This document shows positions 1-9,793 of a DNA stretch of 64,000 bases, piece after piece (the stretch's first letter is position 1; the number at the start of each line of letters is the position of its first letter). The stretch is from assembly GCA_020634815.1 (NCBI GenBank), contig JACKBA010000018.1:66574-130573 (forward strand), in the 5' to 3' direction. The position numbers and the translations under genes were made by a program. The notes under the pieces are model-generated. The model was not told the DNA's origin. It ran no database searches and worked only from the letters and a program-made list of their open reading frames with translations. The stretch is from Caldilineaceae bacterium. Its GTDB lineage: Bacteria > Chloroflexota > Anaerolineae > Caldilineales > Caldilineaceae.

Positions 1-138
1 ATCGAGCGCCTCGACCAGGTGGGGGATGCTCTCTTCTTCGTTGTAGAGCGGGATGACAATGCTGATTTTTGGTGTTTCGGCCGGCGGGGCAGTGTGAGTC
101 ACAGCGACGCCGGCGCGCGTCATGGTTTGTGCTGTCAT
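1..138 (-). CDS. Family 2 glycosyltransferase, N-terminal fragment
   Basis: Only the first 46 residues are in the window; the gene runs off the left edge. After a short polar leader the protein reads PKISIVIPLYNEEESIPHL, the first beta strand and nucleotide-binding turn of GT-A fold family 2 glycosyltransferases of the dolichyl-phosphate mannosyltransferase type. A second in-frame ATG lies five codons inside the chosen start. Such enzymes move a sugar from a nucleotide donor to a lipid phosphate or nascent polysaccharide at the inner membrane face. Acceptor and true length cannot be judged from the fragment. Confidence 0.85.
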   Translation of the reverse strand, partial: MTAQTMTRAGVAVTHTAPPAETPKISIVIPLYNEEESIPHLVEALD

Positions 139-376
139 GTCTTTAGATTCGTACAATCGGCCATTTTGGCGGCCGGCGCGCACTTTGCGGCACCGGCACA
201 ATATCAGCCGATTGTATCACAGATGGTTGAGCGCACCGTCATCGCACCGCCTGCAAACTGATTCAGTGTTCATCCGGAAGATGGTTGCGATGCCCCGTGA
301 CATAGCACCGACAGAAGAACGTTCGCATGAATTTCCGGATAGAGAATCAATCGCGCGGCGCCGAGCACGTCGGCGC

Positions 377-1486
377 TCAGTCGATGATGTCGCTTTCGAT
401 TATCTCGCCCGCTGGCCCGGAGACGTTCGCCTCGTCAAAGGTCGCCATCTCGTTGAGCGTCGCCACCGCCGCGTCCAGAATCGGCAGGGCGAGCAGAGCG
501 CCGGTGCCCTCCCCCAGGCGCAGGTCGAGATTGACGAGCGGCCGCAGGTCCAGGTGCTCCAGCAGCGCGCGGTGACCGGGCTCCATGCTCTGGTGACCGG
601 CGATGATAAAGGACTTTGCCGCCGGCGCAAGACCCACAGCCAGCGCGGCGCCGGCCGTCGAGATGATGCCGTCGATGATGACGGGTACGCGTGCCGCCGC
701 TGCCGCCAGCACGATGCCGGCGATGGCGCCGATTTCCAGCCCGCCGATCTTGCTCAGGACGTCGAGCGGGTCGTAGGGATCGGGCAGGTGCAACTCCAGC
801 GCGCCTTCGATCACCGCGACCTTCTTCTGCCAGCCGCTGCGCCCGATGCCCGTGCCGAAGCCCGTCGTTTCGGCGGCCGGGCGTCCCGTCAGCACGGCGG
901 CGATGGCGGCGCTTGCCGTTGTGTTGCCGATGCCCATGTCGCCTGTGGCCAGCACGCGCGCGCCGGCATCGATGGCACGTCGGGCGGCGGCGATGCCGGC
1001 CTCCACTGCGGCCTGCGCTTCGGCGGGGCTCATGGCGGGCTCGTGCGCAAAGTTGGCGGTGCCGGCGCGAACCTTCATCTTGTACAGGTTCGGGGCGTCG
1101 GGCAGGTCGCCGGCAACCCCGGCGTCGACGACCACCACCTCGGCGCCAACCTGGCGCGCCAGCACGTTGATGGCGGCGCCACCGGCCAGGAAATTGGCGA
1201 CCATCTGTGCCGTGACTGCCGACGGGTAGGCGCTGACGCCTTCGGCGGCAACCCCATGGTCGCCGGCACAGACCAGCACGTGGCAGGGGCGCAGCGGCGG
1301 GCGCATTTCGCCGGTGATCCCCGCAAGCTGCACGCTGAGCTCCTCCAGCCGGCCGAGGGCTTCCGGCGGCTTGGTCAGCATCTGTTGGCGGCGACGCGCC
1401 GCTTCGGCGGCCGCCACGTCGAGCGTCCCGATCTGGGCAATGGTGAGCATGAGCGTACGGCTGTGTACCGGATATTCCTCTGTCAT
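377..1486 (-). CDS. cobT: Nicotinate-nucleotide--dimethylbenzimidazole phosphoribosyltransferase
   Basis: CobT transfers ribose phosphate from nicotinate mononucleotide to 5,6-dimethylbenzimidazole, making alpha-ribazole phosphate for the lower ligand of cobalamin. The 369-residue length is typical. Visible family motifs are CAGDHGVAAEGVSAYP near residue 75, the glycine-rich GDMGIGNTTASAAI segment near 185, and LRLGEGTGALLALP near 325, whose Glu matches the catalytic general base. The start ATG overlaps the stop of the upstream gene as ATGA, so the two are probably translationally coupled. No other cobalamin gene lies in the window, so this may be a salvage or nucleotide-loop locus split from the rest of the pathway. 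Confidence 0.95.
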   Translation of the reverse strand: MTEEYPVHSRTLMLTIAQIGTLDVAAAEAARRRQQMLTKPPEALGRLEELSVQLAGITGEMRPPLRPCHVLVCAGDHGVAAEGVSAYPSAVTAQMVANFLAGGAAINVLARQVGAEVVVVDAGVAGDLPDAPNLYKMKVRAGTANFAHEPAMSPAEAQAAVEAGIAAARRAIDAGARVLATGDMGIGNTTASAAIAAVLTGRPAAETTGFGTGIGRSGWQKKVAVIEGALELHLPDPYDPLDVLSKIGGLEIGAIAGIVLAAAAARVPVIIDGIISTAGAALAVGLAPAAKSFIIAGHQSMEPGHRALLEHLDLRPLVNLDLRLGEGTGALLALPILDAAVATLNEMATFDEANVSGPAGEIIESDIID

Positions 1487-3093
1487 TGGTGGGCGACCTT
1501 TCCTGCTTCGCCATCGATGGCGATGTGTGGCGACGATAAGAATTCAAAGAACGAGTCGCCGAGGTCAACGACAGCCGGCAAGACGAGCGTGCGCGCACAG
1601 GCCGCCAGCGGATCATAGACGCTGCCCTGTGCGGAGAAATATCCGCCGGACGAGGCAAGCAGCATGGCTGCCCCGCTGCCCGGCTGGACGACGGCGAGAA
1701 TGGGCTGTGCCCCCGATTGGCCGGCGGCGGTCAATGTCCTCACGGGGCCGGAGGCATGTCCGGCCGCGGCCGGAACTCCCCGGCGCGTTGCCTGCATGGG
1801 CCGTTCGCCCCAGATGAAACCGGCGGGTACTGCCTGCTGCCATTGCGCGTAGTGTTCCTGGCGTTCGCTGGCAGTTTCATGGATGGCGCTGCGATCGCTC
1901 ACATTCCATTCGCCGGTCATCATCTGCTTCATCTCTTCGAGTTCATAGAAGAAGACGTTGTCGATTTCCGTGATGCGATGATCGGCCATGGCTTCGTGGC
2001 CGGCGGCCAGTGCCCAGCGGCGTGTGGCCGTCAGGATGTAAGCGTAGGCGTGGATGGCGCGGCTCTGCATGTCGATGAGCGTGCGGATCTGCTCCACAAG
2101 GCGTGCGACTTCCTTGCGGGCCTTGCCATCCGCGGCGCCGAGCAAGGCATCGATGGAACCAGCTCCGACGGCGATGGCGGTGGATGGGTTTTCGGCCGCA
2201 GCGCGGATGGCGTCGAAGACGATCCCCGGCTGTTCACTCCAGCGCGGATTGCACACATCGCCCTCGGCCAGCGCGCGATGGCCGTAGAGCGAAAAGAAGG
2301 TTTGCGCGGCGTCGGCGAAATCGCCCGCCGGCACGGTGTTCGTCCAGTCGTCGAAGGCGCCGGCGCTCAGCCAGCCGGCGACCTCGGGCTGGGCAGCCGC
2401 AATTCGCCCAAGTTGGCGGATGCGTTGCGCCATGTCACTCTCGATCGCGCCTTCGTTGCCGCCAAGTGTGGCGGCCAGCAGCGCCATCGTTTCCTGTGGC
2501 GGCTGCTTGTCCAGCAGGCTCAGCAAGCGCCGCCAGGCGCCTTCCAGGTTGTGGCGCGCGGCGAAGTAGGGCAGCAGGGCAGCCGCGCCGTAGCGCTCGA
2601 TCTCCTCCATGATCTGGAGAACCTCGGCCTGCGACCAGCGCAACCCCAGCACCTTGTCATACCACTTGCGTGCCTGGGCCGTGATCTCGGGCAATTCGTT
2701 CTGCAGCGCTGTCAGCGTTTCGTCGACCTTCTTTGCGCCGCGGCCCAGCTTCAGGCCGCCGAGAAAGCCGGGCTTCTGCCAGGCAATGAGAACTCGTTCG
2801 CGCCCGTCGACGGCGAATGCCGGCGGTTCGATGCCGGCGTTTTCGGCGTCCAGCCGGGCAGAGACGGTGAGGTTGGTGTAGGGACGCCCTTCGATGATCC
2901 TGACGAGACGCGTCCTGGGCGTCGGTGAAAAACCCAGGCGATCGTAATAGAGGTACCATGTGCGGGCAGCGATTTCCGCCAGGAGACTTGCGCTGAACTG
3001 GGTCAGCGCGCCAGGGGCCAGCGGTTCCATGAAGCTGCGGGACCAGAGTTGTCCGCTCTCCGAACCAGGGCCGGTAAAGGAGTATTCAATCAC
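1483..3093 (-). CDS. PEP-utilising-enzyme-like protein without ATP-grasp domain (degenerate)
   Basis: The 536-residue product resembles the hinge and C-terminal half of PEP synthase/rifampin phosphotransferase proteins. Residues 15-40 (LWSRSFMEPLAPGALTQF), GRPYTNLT near 70, FFSLYGHRALAEGDV with NPRWSEQPG near 270, and FFYELEEMKQMM near 380 fit that family. The final 90 residues look like the mobile swivelling domain, but where active enzymes carry GGxxSH with the phosphoryl-carrying His, this one reads GGYFSAQGS, so the His is gone. The N-terminal ATP-binding domain is also absent. It probably cannot do phosphotransfer and may be a binding or regulatory protein. It overlaps cobT by ATGA; whether it relates to cobalamin is unknown. 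The family call is by motif only. Confidence 0.7.
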   Translation of the reverse strand: MIEYSFTGPGSESGQLWSRSFMEPLAPGALTQFSASLLAEIAARTWYLYYDRLGFSPTPRTRLVRIIEGRPYTNLTVSARLDAENAGIEPPAFAVDGRERVLIAWQKPGFLGGLKLGRGAKKVDETLTALQNELPEITAQARKWYDKVLGLRWSQAEVLQIMEEIERYGAAALLPYFAARHNLEGAWRRLLSLLDKQPPQETMALLAATLGGNEGAIESDMAQRIRQLGRIAAAQPEVAGWLSAGAFDDWTNTVPAGDFADAAQTFFSLYGHRALAEGDVCNPRWSEQPGIVFDAIRAAAENPSTAIAVGAGSIDALLGAADGKARKEVARLVEQIRTLIDMQSRAIHAYAYILTATRRWALAAGHEAMADHRITEIDNVFFYELEEMKQMMTGEWNVSDRSAIHETASERQEHYAQWQQAVPAGFIWGERPMQATRRGVPAAAGHASGPVRTLTAAGQSGAQPILAVVQPGSGAAMLLASSGGYFSAQGSVYDPLAACARTLVLPAVVDLGDSFFEFLSSPHIAIDGEAGKVAHQ

Positions 3094-3471
3094 GTGACTT
3101 TCCTCGTGTTGGCGTCCGGGCTGTCGAACGGCCCGGAAACACTTGGCTGGGTCTTCAGGCGCCGCACAGGTCGGCGACGCAGATGCGGGCGTTCACAAGC
3201 CGGTGACGCCACAACGTTCGATTGTCCCAGCATCGCCCGCTTGTGTCAACTCAAGTGCACCTCTGACCTGCTGTACAATCCGCCGGCGTACCGCTGCCGG
3301 TGTTCGTCCCGGCGATCGTCCGCGATCTGTCCCGCGCTCAGGGGATTGCGAAGGATTGGCATTGTGGGTTACGATCATACTGATGCAAGTCTTCACTACT
3401 CCCAACTTTGAATCGTTGCCGCAGATTCCAATATCCAACTTTCTCAGCGTGTTTGAACAAGGAGAACGGGA
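3094..3471. other. Intergenic region, divergent promoters
   Basis: This 378-base gap separates two divergently transcribed genes, so it should hold both promoters. I see no convincing sigma-70 hexamer pair, RNA gene or repeat. An AAGGAG ribosome-binding site lies about 8 bases before the ATG at 3472. Confidence 0.5.
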
Positions 3472-5382
3472 ATGAATGTATCTCATATCCGACCATTGAC
3501 GGGCCGGCCTGGTCTGCTGCAAGGCCTGCTGGTTCTGCTCATGCTGCTCTGGCCGGCCACTGCCCTGCATGCGGCCGCACCGGCGCAGGACGGCCCACAG
3601 CCTCTCCTGCTTGGCGAGTTTGGCCGCGCAAGCCTGGATGAGGGACAGAGCGTGTCGTACACCCTCGCCACCCCGGTGGACGGCACCTACACCGTCGTCT
3701 ACACCGGCGACGGCGATCCCGCCGCTTTCGGCCTGGTGATTGCCGGCGCCGACGGCACCGAACTCTACAACGACGTCATGCAGGTCGAGACGCTCATCGA
3801 TCTCACGGCTGGCGAGTACCTGCTGACCTTCACCGCACAGGCCAAGGCCGACCTGGCCTTCCTGGTCGGGATCGAGGCCGGCACCATGTCGGAGGACTCC
3901 GGCGAGCCGGGCGAACTCTTTAACGGTGGCGTCTTCGTGACCAGCGATGTGGGTAACCCGCTCTACGCGACGCTCACGATCGAGCCGTCGGCCTATCCGC
4001 AGCAGGTGGCGCTGCTCGTTCAGGGCGGCGAGGGCGACGTTTACTCGGCAGAAGTGTACAGCGAGGACTTCGACTATTGGAGTACCAATACCGACGAGGC
4101 CGATATTGTCCAGTTCCCGACTTCGGGCGGCGTTTACGAAGTGACCATCACCCCGCTCGAAGGTGGGGCCGAGCTACAGGTGAGCGTCTTCCTCAGCGGC
4201 CCGGCGCCGGTATTGGAGATGGGCGTCGAAACCAGTGGCGAGCTGACTGAGGCCGGCGACAGCGACACCTACCAGTTTGAAGTGACGTCTGCCGGTGCCT
4301 CAGTAACGGTGCAGGCCGGCGCCGACGATGGGGCTGATCTGACCGTGGCCGCCGGTACGCAGCCCGACGCGGAGACGTGGTACGAGTACAGCTTTGGCGA
4401 CGAACCGGCCTCACTCCAGTTTGTCGCACCGCAGGCCGGCACCTATTATCTCAAGATCACAACCGACACTGATAGCGGCGCGACGTACACGGTGCTTGCC
4501 GAGCAGGGCGAGACGGCGAGCACGCTGCCTGTCAACGAACCGGTGACCGGGTTTGTCGCTGAGGCCGGGCAGGTTGGCTACCTGCTGGAGATGACGGAGC
4601 CGGATCAGTTCGTCGTCGTCGTACTGGCCGGGCCGGAGGATCAGGATCTCGATCTGACCCTCGCCCGCTACGAAGATGGCGAACAGACGGCCAGCGACAG
4701 CTCTTACGCATCCGGCTCGCGTGAGGTTGTGGCGCTCTTCTCCGAGCAGCCCGGCGTCTTCATCGTGACGGTCGACGGCTCCTACGCGGCTGACTCCGAT
4801 TTCACGATTCTCGCCACGACGGGCGCGCTGACCGAACTCATGGGCATGGAGGGGGCGGCGCCGGCTGCTGACGAACCTGCTGCCGACGAACCTGCTGCCG
4901 ACGAACCGGCTGCCGACGAACCGGGCACCGACACGGGACTCATCGAGCAGTGGGCGACGAGTGCCGAGGCCAGCAGCCAGTACGGCGACGAGGATTGGTC
5001 GGCGCAGCAGGCAACGGGCGAGCCGGACACGCTCGACGGCGGCGATACGCCCACGGCATGGGCGGCCGCATTTGCCGACAGCGAGGCCGAGAGCCTGGTG
5101 CTGGCGTTCGACGTGCCGGTGATACCGGCCGGTATCGAGATTTACGAGAGCTACAACCCCGGCGCCATCGCCAAGATCGAGGTGCTCGATCCCAATACGG
5201 ATGAGTGGGTGGTCGTGTGGGAAGGCACGGCGGAGACGGCCGGCGAGGATATGGCAGTCTTCAGCCCGGCGCTGACGGCCATCGACTTTGCCACCAGCCA
5301 GGTGCGCCTGACGATCGATGAGCCGGCAATCGTGGGGTGGAACGAGATCGACGCGGTCAAGCTCATCGGGACGGTCGAGTAA
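3472..5382 (+). CDS. Secreted multi-domain protein with PPC-like beta domains and a discoidin-like C-terminus
   Basis: A signal peptide (hydrophobic core LLQGLLVLLMLLWPAT, predicted cleavage near residue 37) exports this 636-residue protein. Four repeated beta-sandwich segments follow, each with the pattern of bacterial pre-peptidase C-terminal domains (TYTVVYTGDGDPAAFGLV near 65, GTYYLKITTDTDSGATYTVL near 325, GVFIVTVDGSYAADSDFTIL near 425). A four-unit ADEPA linker precedes a C-terminal domain of about 150 residues (SAEASSQYGDEDWSAQQATG, then AGIEIYESYNPGAI) that looks like a carbohydrate-binding discoidin/NPCBM-type jelly roll. The protein is acidic, as expected outside the cell. No protease domain is visible, so an adhesive or matrix role is likelier than catalysis. 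Confidence 0.8.
   Translation: MNVSHIRPLTGRPGLLQGLLVLLMLLWPATALHAAAPAQDGPQPLLLGEFGRASLDEGQSVSYTLATPVDGTYTVVYTGDGDPAAFGLVIAGADGTELYNDVMQVETLIDLTAGEYLLTFTAQAKADLAFLVGIEAGTMSEDSGEPGELFNGGVFVTSDVGNPLYATLTIEPSAYPQQVALLVQGGEGDVYSAEVYSEDFDYWSTNTDEADIVQFPTSGGVYEVTITPLEGGAELQVSVFLSGPAPVLEMGVETSGELTEAGDSDTYQFEVTSAGASVTVQAGADDGADLTVAAGTQPDAETWYEYSFGDEPASLQFVAPQAGTYYLKITTDTDSGATYTVLAEQGETASTLPVNEPVTGFVAEAGQVGYLLEMTEPDQFVVVVLAGPEDQDLDLTLARYEDGEQTASDSSYASGSREVVALFSEQPGVFIVTVDGSYAADSDFTILATTGALTELMGMEGAAPAADEPAADEPAADEPAADEPGTDTGLIEQWATSAEASSQYGDEDWSAQQATGEPDTLDGGDTPTAWAAAFADSEAESLVLAFDVPVIPAGIEIYESYNPGAIAKIEVLDPNTDEWVVVWEGTAETAGEDMAVFSPALTAIDFATSQVRLTIDEPAIVGWNEIDAVKLIGTVE
4870..4926 (+). repeat. 15-base in-frame tandem repeat encoding ADEPA units
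   Basis: Near-identical 15-mers of the form GACGAACCTGCTGCC follow head to tail inside the secreted protein gene and encode an acidic, proline-containing linker between the PPC-like part and the C-terminal domain. The number of units could vary between strains by slippage. It is a coding microsatellite, not CRISPR. Confidence 0.9.
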
Positions 5383-5436
5383 TCCGCAGCACGGGACCTG
5401 CCGCAGCATCCGGTACGGTCCATAGCACGAGATCAG

Positions 5437-5468
5437 CCGGGAGAGCGCAACGCTCTTCCCGGTTTTTT
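5437..5468 (+). terminator. Rho-independent terminator
   Basis: Arms CCGGGAGAGCG and CGCTCTTCCCGG around a CAA loop, with one bulge, are followed by six T residues. It sits 55 bases after the secreted protein stop codon and ends that transcript before the next gene. Confidence 0.9.
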
Positions 5469-5604
5469 GTGATTTGGCATTGACCGCTCGTGGCCTTACA
5501 CTGCGCATGACGGCAGCGCAATCGATCTGGCGAGGCTTGCGATGCCCGTGCGAGACCATGACGGCGAACTCTGATTTCGTCGCTCAACCCATGAGGACAG
5601 GCAC

Positions 5605-6261
5605 GTGACACCAACCAGCCAACCGATTCTGGCCACCATCGATGTGGACATCACCAGCGGCAAAGATGAAGTCGCTCGCGAGCAGATGCTCTACAACCTG
5701 CGCCACTATCAAGGGAATGGCGTCACGCCGCTCTGGACCAACTGGCTGCGCCAACGCGCCGATCTGCGTTTCACCTGCCTCATCAACGACGTCGGCGCCT
5801 TCAACACCTTCATGCTCGACGTGGTGCGCAGCGTCGACGGCGTGCGTGAGACGAGCACCGTGCTGAGCTTTGGCGGCCGCGCCGACATCGACACGCTGCT
5901 CGAGCTGGAGATGGAAGTCAGCACCAACAACATGATCGCGGCCAACGTCATGATCGACGTGCAGCCGGGGCTCGACCGCAAGTGCTTCCAGCACCTGCTC
6001 GACCTGCTGCGCCACCCCGAGGTCAAGCGCGCCTGGCTGCTCAATTGCTACCACAGCCAGGATTCGGACCTCATGTTGCTGCTGCTGGGCAAGAAGATTT
6101 CGTCCATCACCGGCTACGTCATGAGCTGGGTGCGCACGGCGCCCGGCGTGGTGGACACCGAGGTGCTCACGGTGATGGATTGGCGCTGGCTGGCCGGCCC
6201 GGACGATCTCGTCGACCTGGCCGAACTTTTCTTCACGCGCATGGTGCTGGACGGCGAGTAG
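5605..6261 (+). CDS. Stand-alone tandem RAM/Lrp-like ligand-binding domain protein
   Basis: The 218-residue protein lacks a helix-turn-helix but appears to hold two copies of the ferredoxin-like RAM fold found in the effector domain of Lrp/AsnC regulators. The first spans about 35-105 (LRFTCLINDVGAFNTFMLDV, then SVDGVRETSTVLSF), the second about 105-205 (NNMIAANVMIDVQPGLDRKC, then TAPGVVDTEVLTVMDW). The strand-helix-strand spacing and the GVRETST and GVVDTEV turns are the basis; no signature residue proves it. Start is GTG, with a GAGGA box about 8 bases upstream. A strong terminator separates it from the gene before. Likely a small-molecule sensor or oligomerisation module; partner unknown. 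Confidence 0.55.
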   Translation: MTPTSQPILATIDVDITSGKDEVAREQMLYNLRHYQGNGVTPLWTNWLRQRADLRFTCLINDVGAFNTFMLDVVRSVDGVRETSTVLSFGGRADIDTLLELEMEVSTNNMIAANVMIDVQPGLDRKCFQHLLDLLRHPEVKRAWLLNCYHSQDSDLMLLLLGKKISSITGYVMSWVRTAPGVVDTEVLTVMDWRWLAGPDDLVDLAELFFTRMVLDGE

Positions 6262-6263
6262 CG

Positions 6264-6891
6264 TTATCCCAGTTGCCGTGCCACGAAGCGGTGGCTGAGC
6301 GCCCGAAAGCGCCCCCAATCCGCCCACACGGCCGACTCCTGCCCGACCTTCTCCAATCGATGGGCGATTGCGCCCAGTTGGCTCGCCGGCCGCCACTCCC
6401 ACCCGCCAATCGACTCCTCCGGATCCTGCGGCGCCAGCGTCGCCCCGTCAGGCATAGTTACCAGGAAATGATAGGTGGCAAAAGGGGCGTCTCCCAGCTC
6501 AGGATGGCGCAGCGTGTAGGCGAGCACGCCCAGGAAACGCTGAACCTGCACCCGATCGCTCCCGTCACCCACGGTCAGCCCCGTCTCCTCGAAGATCTCG
6601 CGGGCCAGCGTCGCGGCCACGGCTTCGCCGGTGTGGATGCCGCCGGTAGGCAGGCGAAACGCGCCGGGCGGGTAGAAGGTCTTGATGTGCAGCAGCACGC
6701 CCTCGGCCGGGTCGCCGCGGATGCATGACATAACAGATTTCCGCGCGGCGCCCGCCGGAGACGAGCATCTGATGGTCGCCGGTCAGGAAGGGGTGATCGA
6801 CCTGGAGCACGGCTTCTTCCAACGGGACGTCGCCCCAGCGTGCCCGCAACGCGGTCAATTCCTCGGGTTCCACGGAATGCAGCAAATTCAT
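6264..6891 (-). pseudogene. Nudix hydrolase with one frameshift
   Basis: Two overlapping frames together encode one Nudix protein of about 208 residues. The N-terminal part begins MNLLHSVEPEELTALRARWG and reaches EICYVM; the rest continues in another frame from RGDPAEGVLLHIKTF. The Nudix box is GGIHTGEAVAATLAREIF followed by EETGL, with all key Gly, Glu and Arg residues, so the catalytic part is complete. Removing one C near 6727 (ATGCATCCGCGGC to ATGCATCGCGGC) restores a single frame. Enzymes of this kind hydrolyse nucleoside diphosphates linked to another group. The break may be a real mutation or a base-calling error; neighbouring genes have the same kind of defect. Confidence 0.8.
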
Positions 6892-6934
6892 CAGGTCACC
6901 TGTCTTTGTGTGGTGGTTGCTGGCGATGAAACGG

Positions 6935-8129
<1,195 letters not shown>

Positions 8130-8172
8130 GGGGCCGCAGGGCAGTTACGGTCGGCAGGCAACGTGGTCTCTC

Positions 8173-9124
8173 CTACTGCTCCACCGTGCCGAGATCCAGC
8201 GGTGTTGCTTCCAGAAGGGCAGCGATGATGTTCTCCGCCGTTCGGCCGCGCAGCGCGCTTTCCGGCCTGACGATGCAGCGGTGCGGCAGGGCGAGCGGCA
8301 CGATCGCCTGCACATCGTCCGGGAGGACGTAGCTGCGACCGTTGACGGCGGCGCGCGCCTGTGCGCGCGCGGTAGAGCGCCAGCGAGCCGCGCGGGCTGG
8401 CGCCCAGCACCAGGTCCGGGTGCGTACGCGCCGCCTGGATCAGCGCCACGATATATTTGCGCACGGAGTCGTCCACGCGCACATTCCAGATCGCCTCCGC
8501 CAGTTGCGGAATCGCGCTGCCGTCGGCGATAGCGCTCAGCGCTTCGATAGGATGGCGTCTGCCGAGTGCCAGGAGCATGGCTTCTTCTTCGGCCGGCGCC
8601 AGGTAGCCGATGTTCACCTTGAAGAGAAAGCGGTCGAGTTGCGCTTCGGGCAGCGGGAAGGTGCCCTCGAATTCGATGGGGTTCTGCGTGGCCAGCACCA
8701 GAAAGGGGCGTAGCAACGGCCGCGTCGTACCGTCGATGGTGACCTGGCGCTCGCCCATGCACTCCAGCAGCGCCGACTGGGCGCGCGGCGTGGCGCGATT
8801 GATCTCGTCGGCAAGCAGGATGTTGGTGAATGCGGGACCGGGCACGAACTGGAATTCGCGCGTCTCCTGGTTGAAGATGCTGACGCCCGTGATGTCGCTG
8901 GGCAGCAGGTCCGGCGTGCACTGGATGCGCCGGAAATCGGCGTCCAGGCTGACGGCCAGCGAGCGAGCCAGCATGGTCTTGCCGACGCCCGGCACATCCT
9001 CCAGCAGGACGTGTCCCTCGCAGAGCAGGGCGATGATCAGCGCGTCGATGGTCTGATCCTTGCCCACGATGACGGTTCGAATGTTGGCACGCAAGCGGTC
9101 GGCGAATTCCTTGATCTGTTCCAT
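8173..9124 (-). pseudogene. moxR: MoxR-type AAA+ ATPase with one frameshift
   Basis: MoxR ATPases act as chaperones that mature partner proteins, often with DUF58 and vWA proteins. Walker A (EDVPGVGKTMLARSLA), Walker B (NILLADEINRATPRAQ), sensor 1 (LVLATQNPIEFEGTFPLPEA) and the arginine-finger region are intact. In the C-terminal lid the frame breaks after GASPRGSLALYRA inside an alternating CG tract near 8355-8370; dropping one base gives AQARAAVNGRSYVLPDDVQA and ends in PLDLGTVEQ with a stop at 8173. ATG at 9124 is preferred over an upstream TTG. Without the fix the last 90 residues are scrambled and the lid is lost. Confidence 0.88.
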
Positions 9125-9253
9125 AGCTGAAGTATGCCGCAAAAGCCAGTTTTTGTCAGCCGATGGCCGGCGCCGGAGACATTCGAATCACCCGAGTCAC
9201 CCCGAATCCTTTGACGACTTTCGATGGCCTATGCTATGGTACGCAGCACAAAT

Positions 9254-9328
9254 GCCTGCGTAGCTCAGATGGACAGAGCGAGGATCTCCTAAGTCCCTAG
9301 GTCGCTGGTTCAAGTCCAGCCGCGGGCG
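9254..9328 (+). tRNA. trnR-CCU: tRNA-Arg (anticodon CCU)
   Basis: The 75-base cloverleaf has acceptor arms GCCTGCG and CGCGGGC, D arm GCTC/GAGC, anticodon loop CTCCTAA with CCT at 34-36, and T arm GCTGG-TTCAAGT-CCAGC. The top pair of the anticodon stem is an A-C mismatch and one acceptor pair is a T-G wobble. CCA is not encoded. It reads the rare AGG codon. Confidence 0.93.
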
Positions 9329-9444
9329 CTCCCAATTTACACAAGCCGCGATCGAGTGCGGGAGACGGGGCGAACTGCCGGCTTCCGTTCCTGCACGCGT
9401 GGCTCGACCTGGCTGTGTGCCGCCAACACCGAAGGAGGATTTCC

Positions 9445-9732
9445 ATGGCAACCGGTTTGATCGTTCATCTCGAGATCGCCGACGGGCGGCGCGACGAGTT
9501 CGCTGCGCTGGCCCGCGCACACGGCGAGCGTTCCGTACGGCTGGAGGAGGGCAACTGCCTCAGCTTCGAGGTCTTCGTGCCTGCCGAAAACGCGCAGGAG
9601 GTGATTCTTGTCGAGAAGTACGTGGACGATGCTGCGCTCCAGGCGCATTGGGATTCTGCACACATGGCGGCTTATATGGCGCAGACCGGCAGCATGATTG
9701 TGGGCCGCACGCGCTATCTCTGTTCTGTCTAA
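9445..9732 (+). CDS. Antibiotic biosynthesis monooxygenase (ABM) domain protein
   Basis: The 95-residue protein fits the small ferredoxin-like ABM/YgiN fold: IVHLEIADGRRDEFAAL, NCLSFEVFVPAENAQEVILV, and EKYVDDAALQAHWDSAHMAAY. The EkYxdxxAlxaHwxsxH pattern is the usual signature, including the His pair. Members form dimers that oxidise quinone-like compounds or simply bind aromatics. A strong AAGGAGG box six bases before the ATG fixes the start. It follows the tRNA by 116 bases and precedes the ion-channel gene; no link to either is evident. Confidence 0.85.
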   Translation: MATGLIVHLEIADGRRDEFAALARAHGERSVRLEEGNCLSFEVFVPAENAQEVILVEKYVDDAALQAHWDSAHMAAYMAQTGSMIVGRTRYLCSV

Positions 9733-9793
9733 CGATTCGCTTCGGCGCCGGTCCCTCTTCCCCGAAAACGAGCCGTGCTAACCGGAGATTCTC

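Noticed and set aside
122..1618. Long plus-strand frame over cobT
   Set aside because: CobT on the opposite strand has every expected motif; this frame has none.
4870..4926. 15-base tandem repeat considered as a regulatory iteron
   Set aside because: It is in frame inside a secreted protein and encodes a linker typical of surface proteins.
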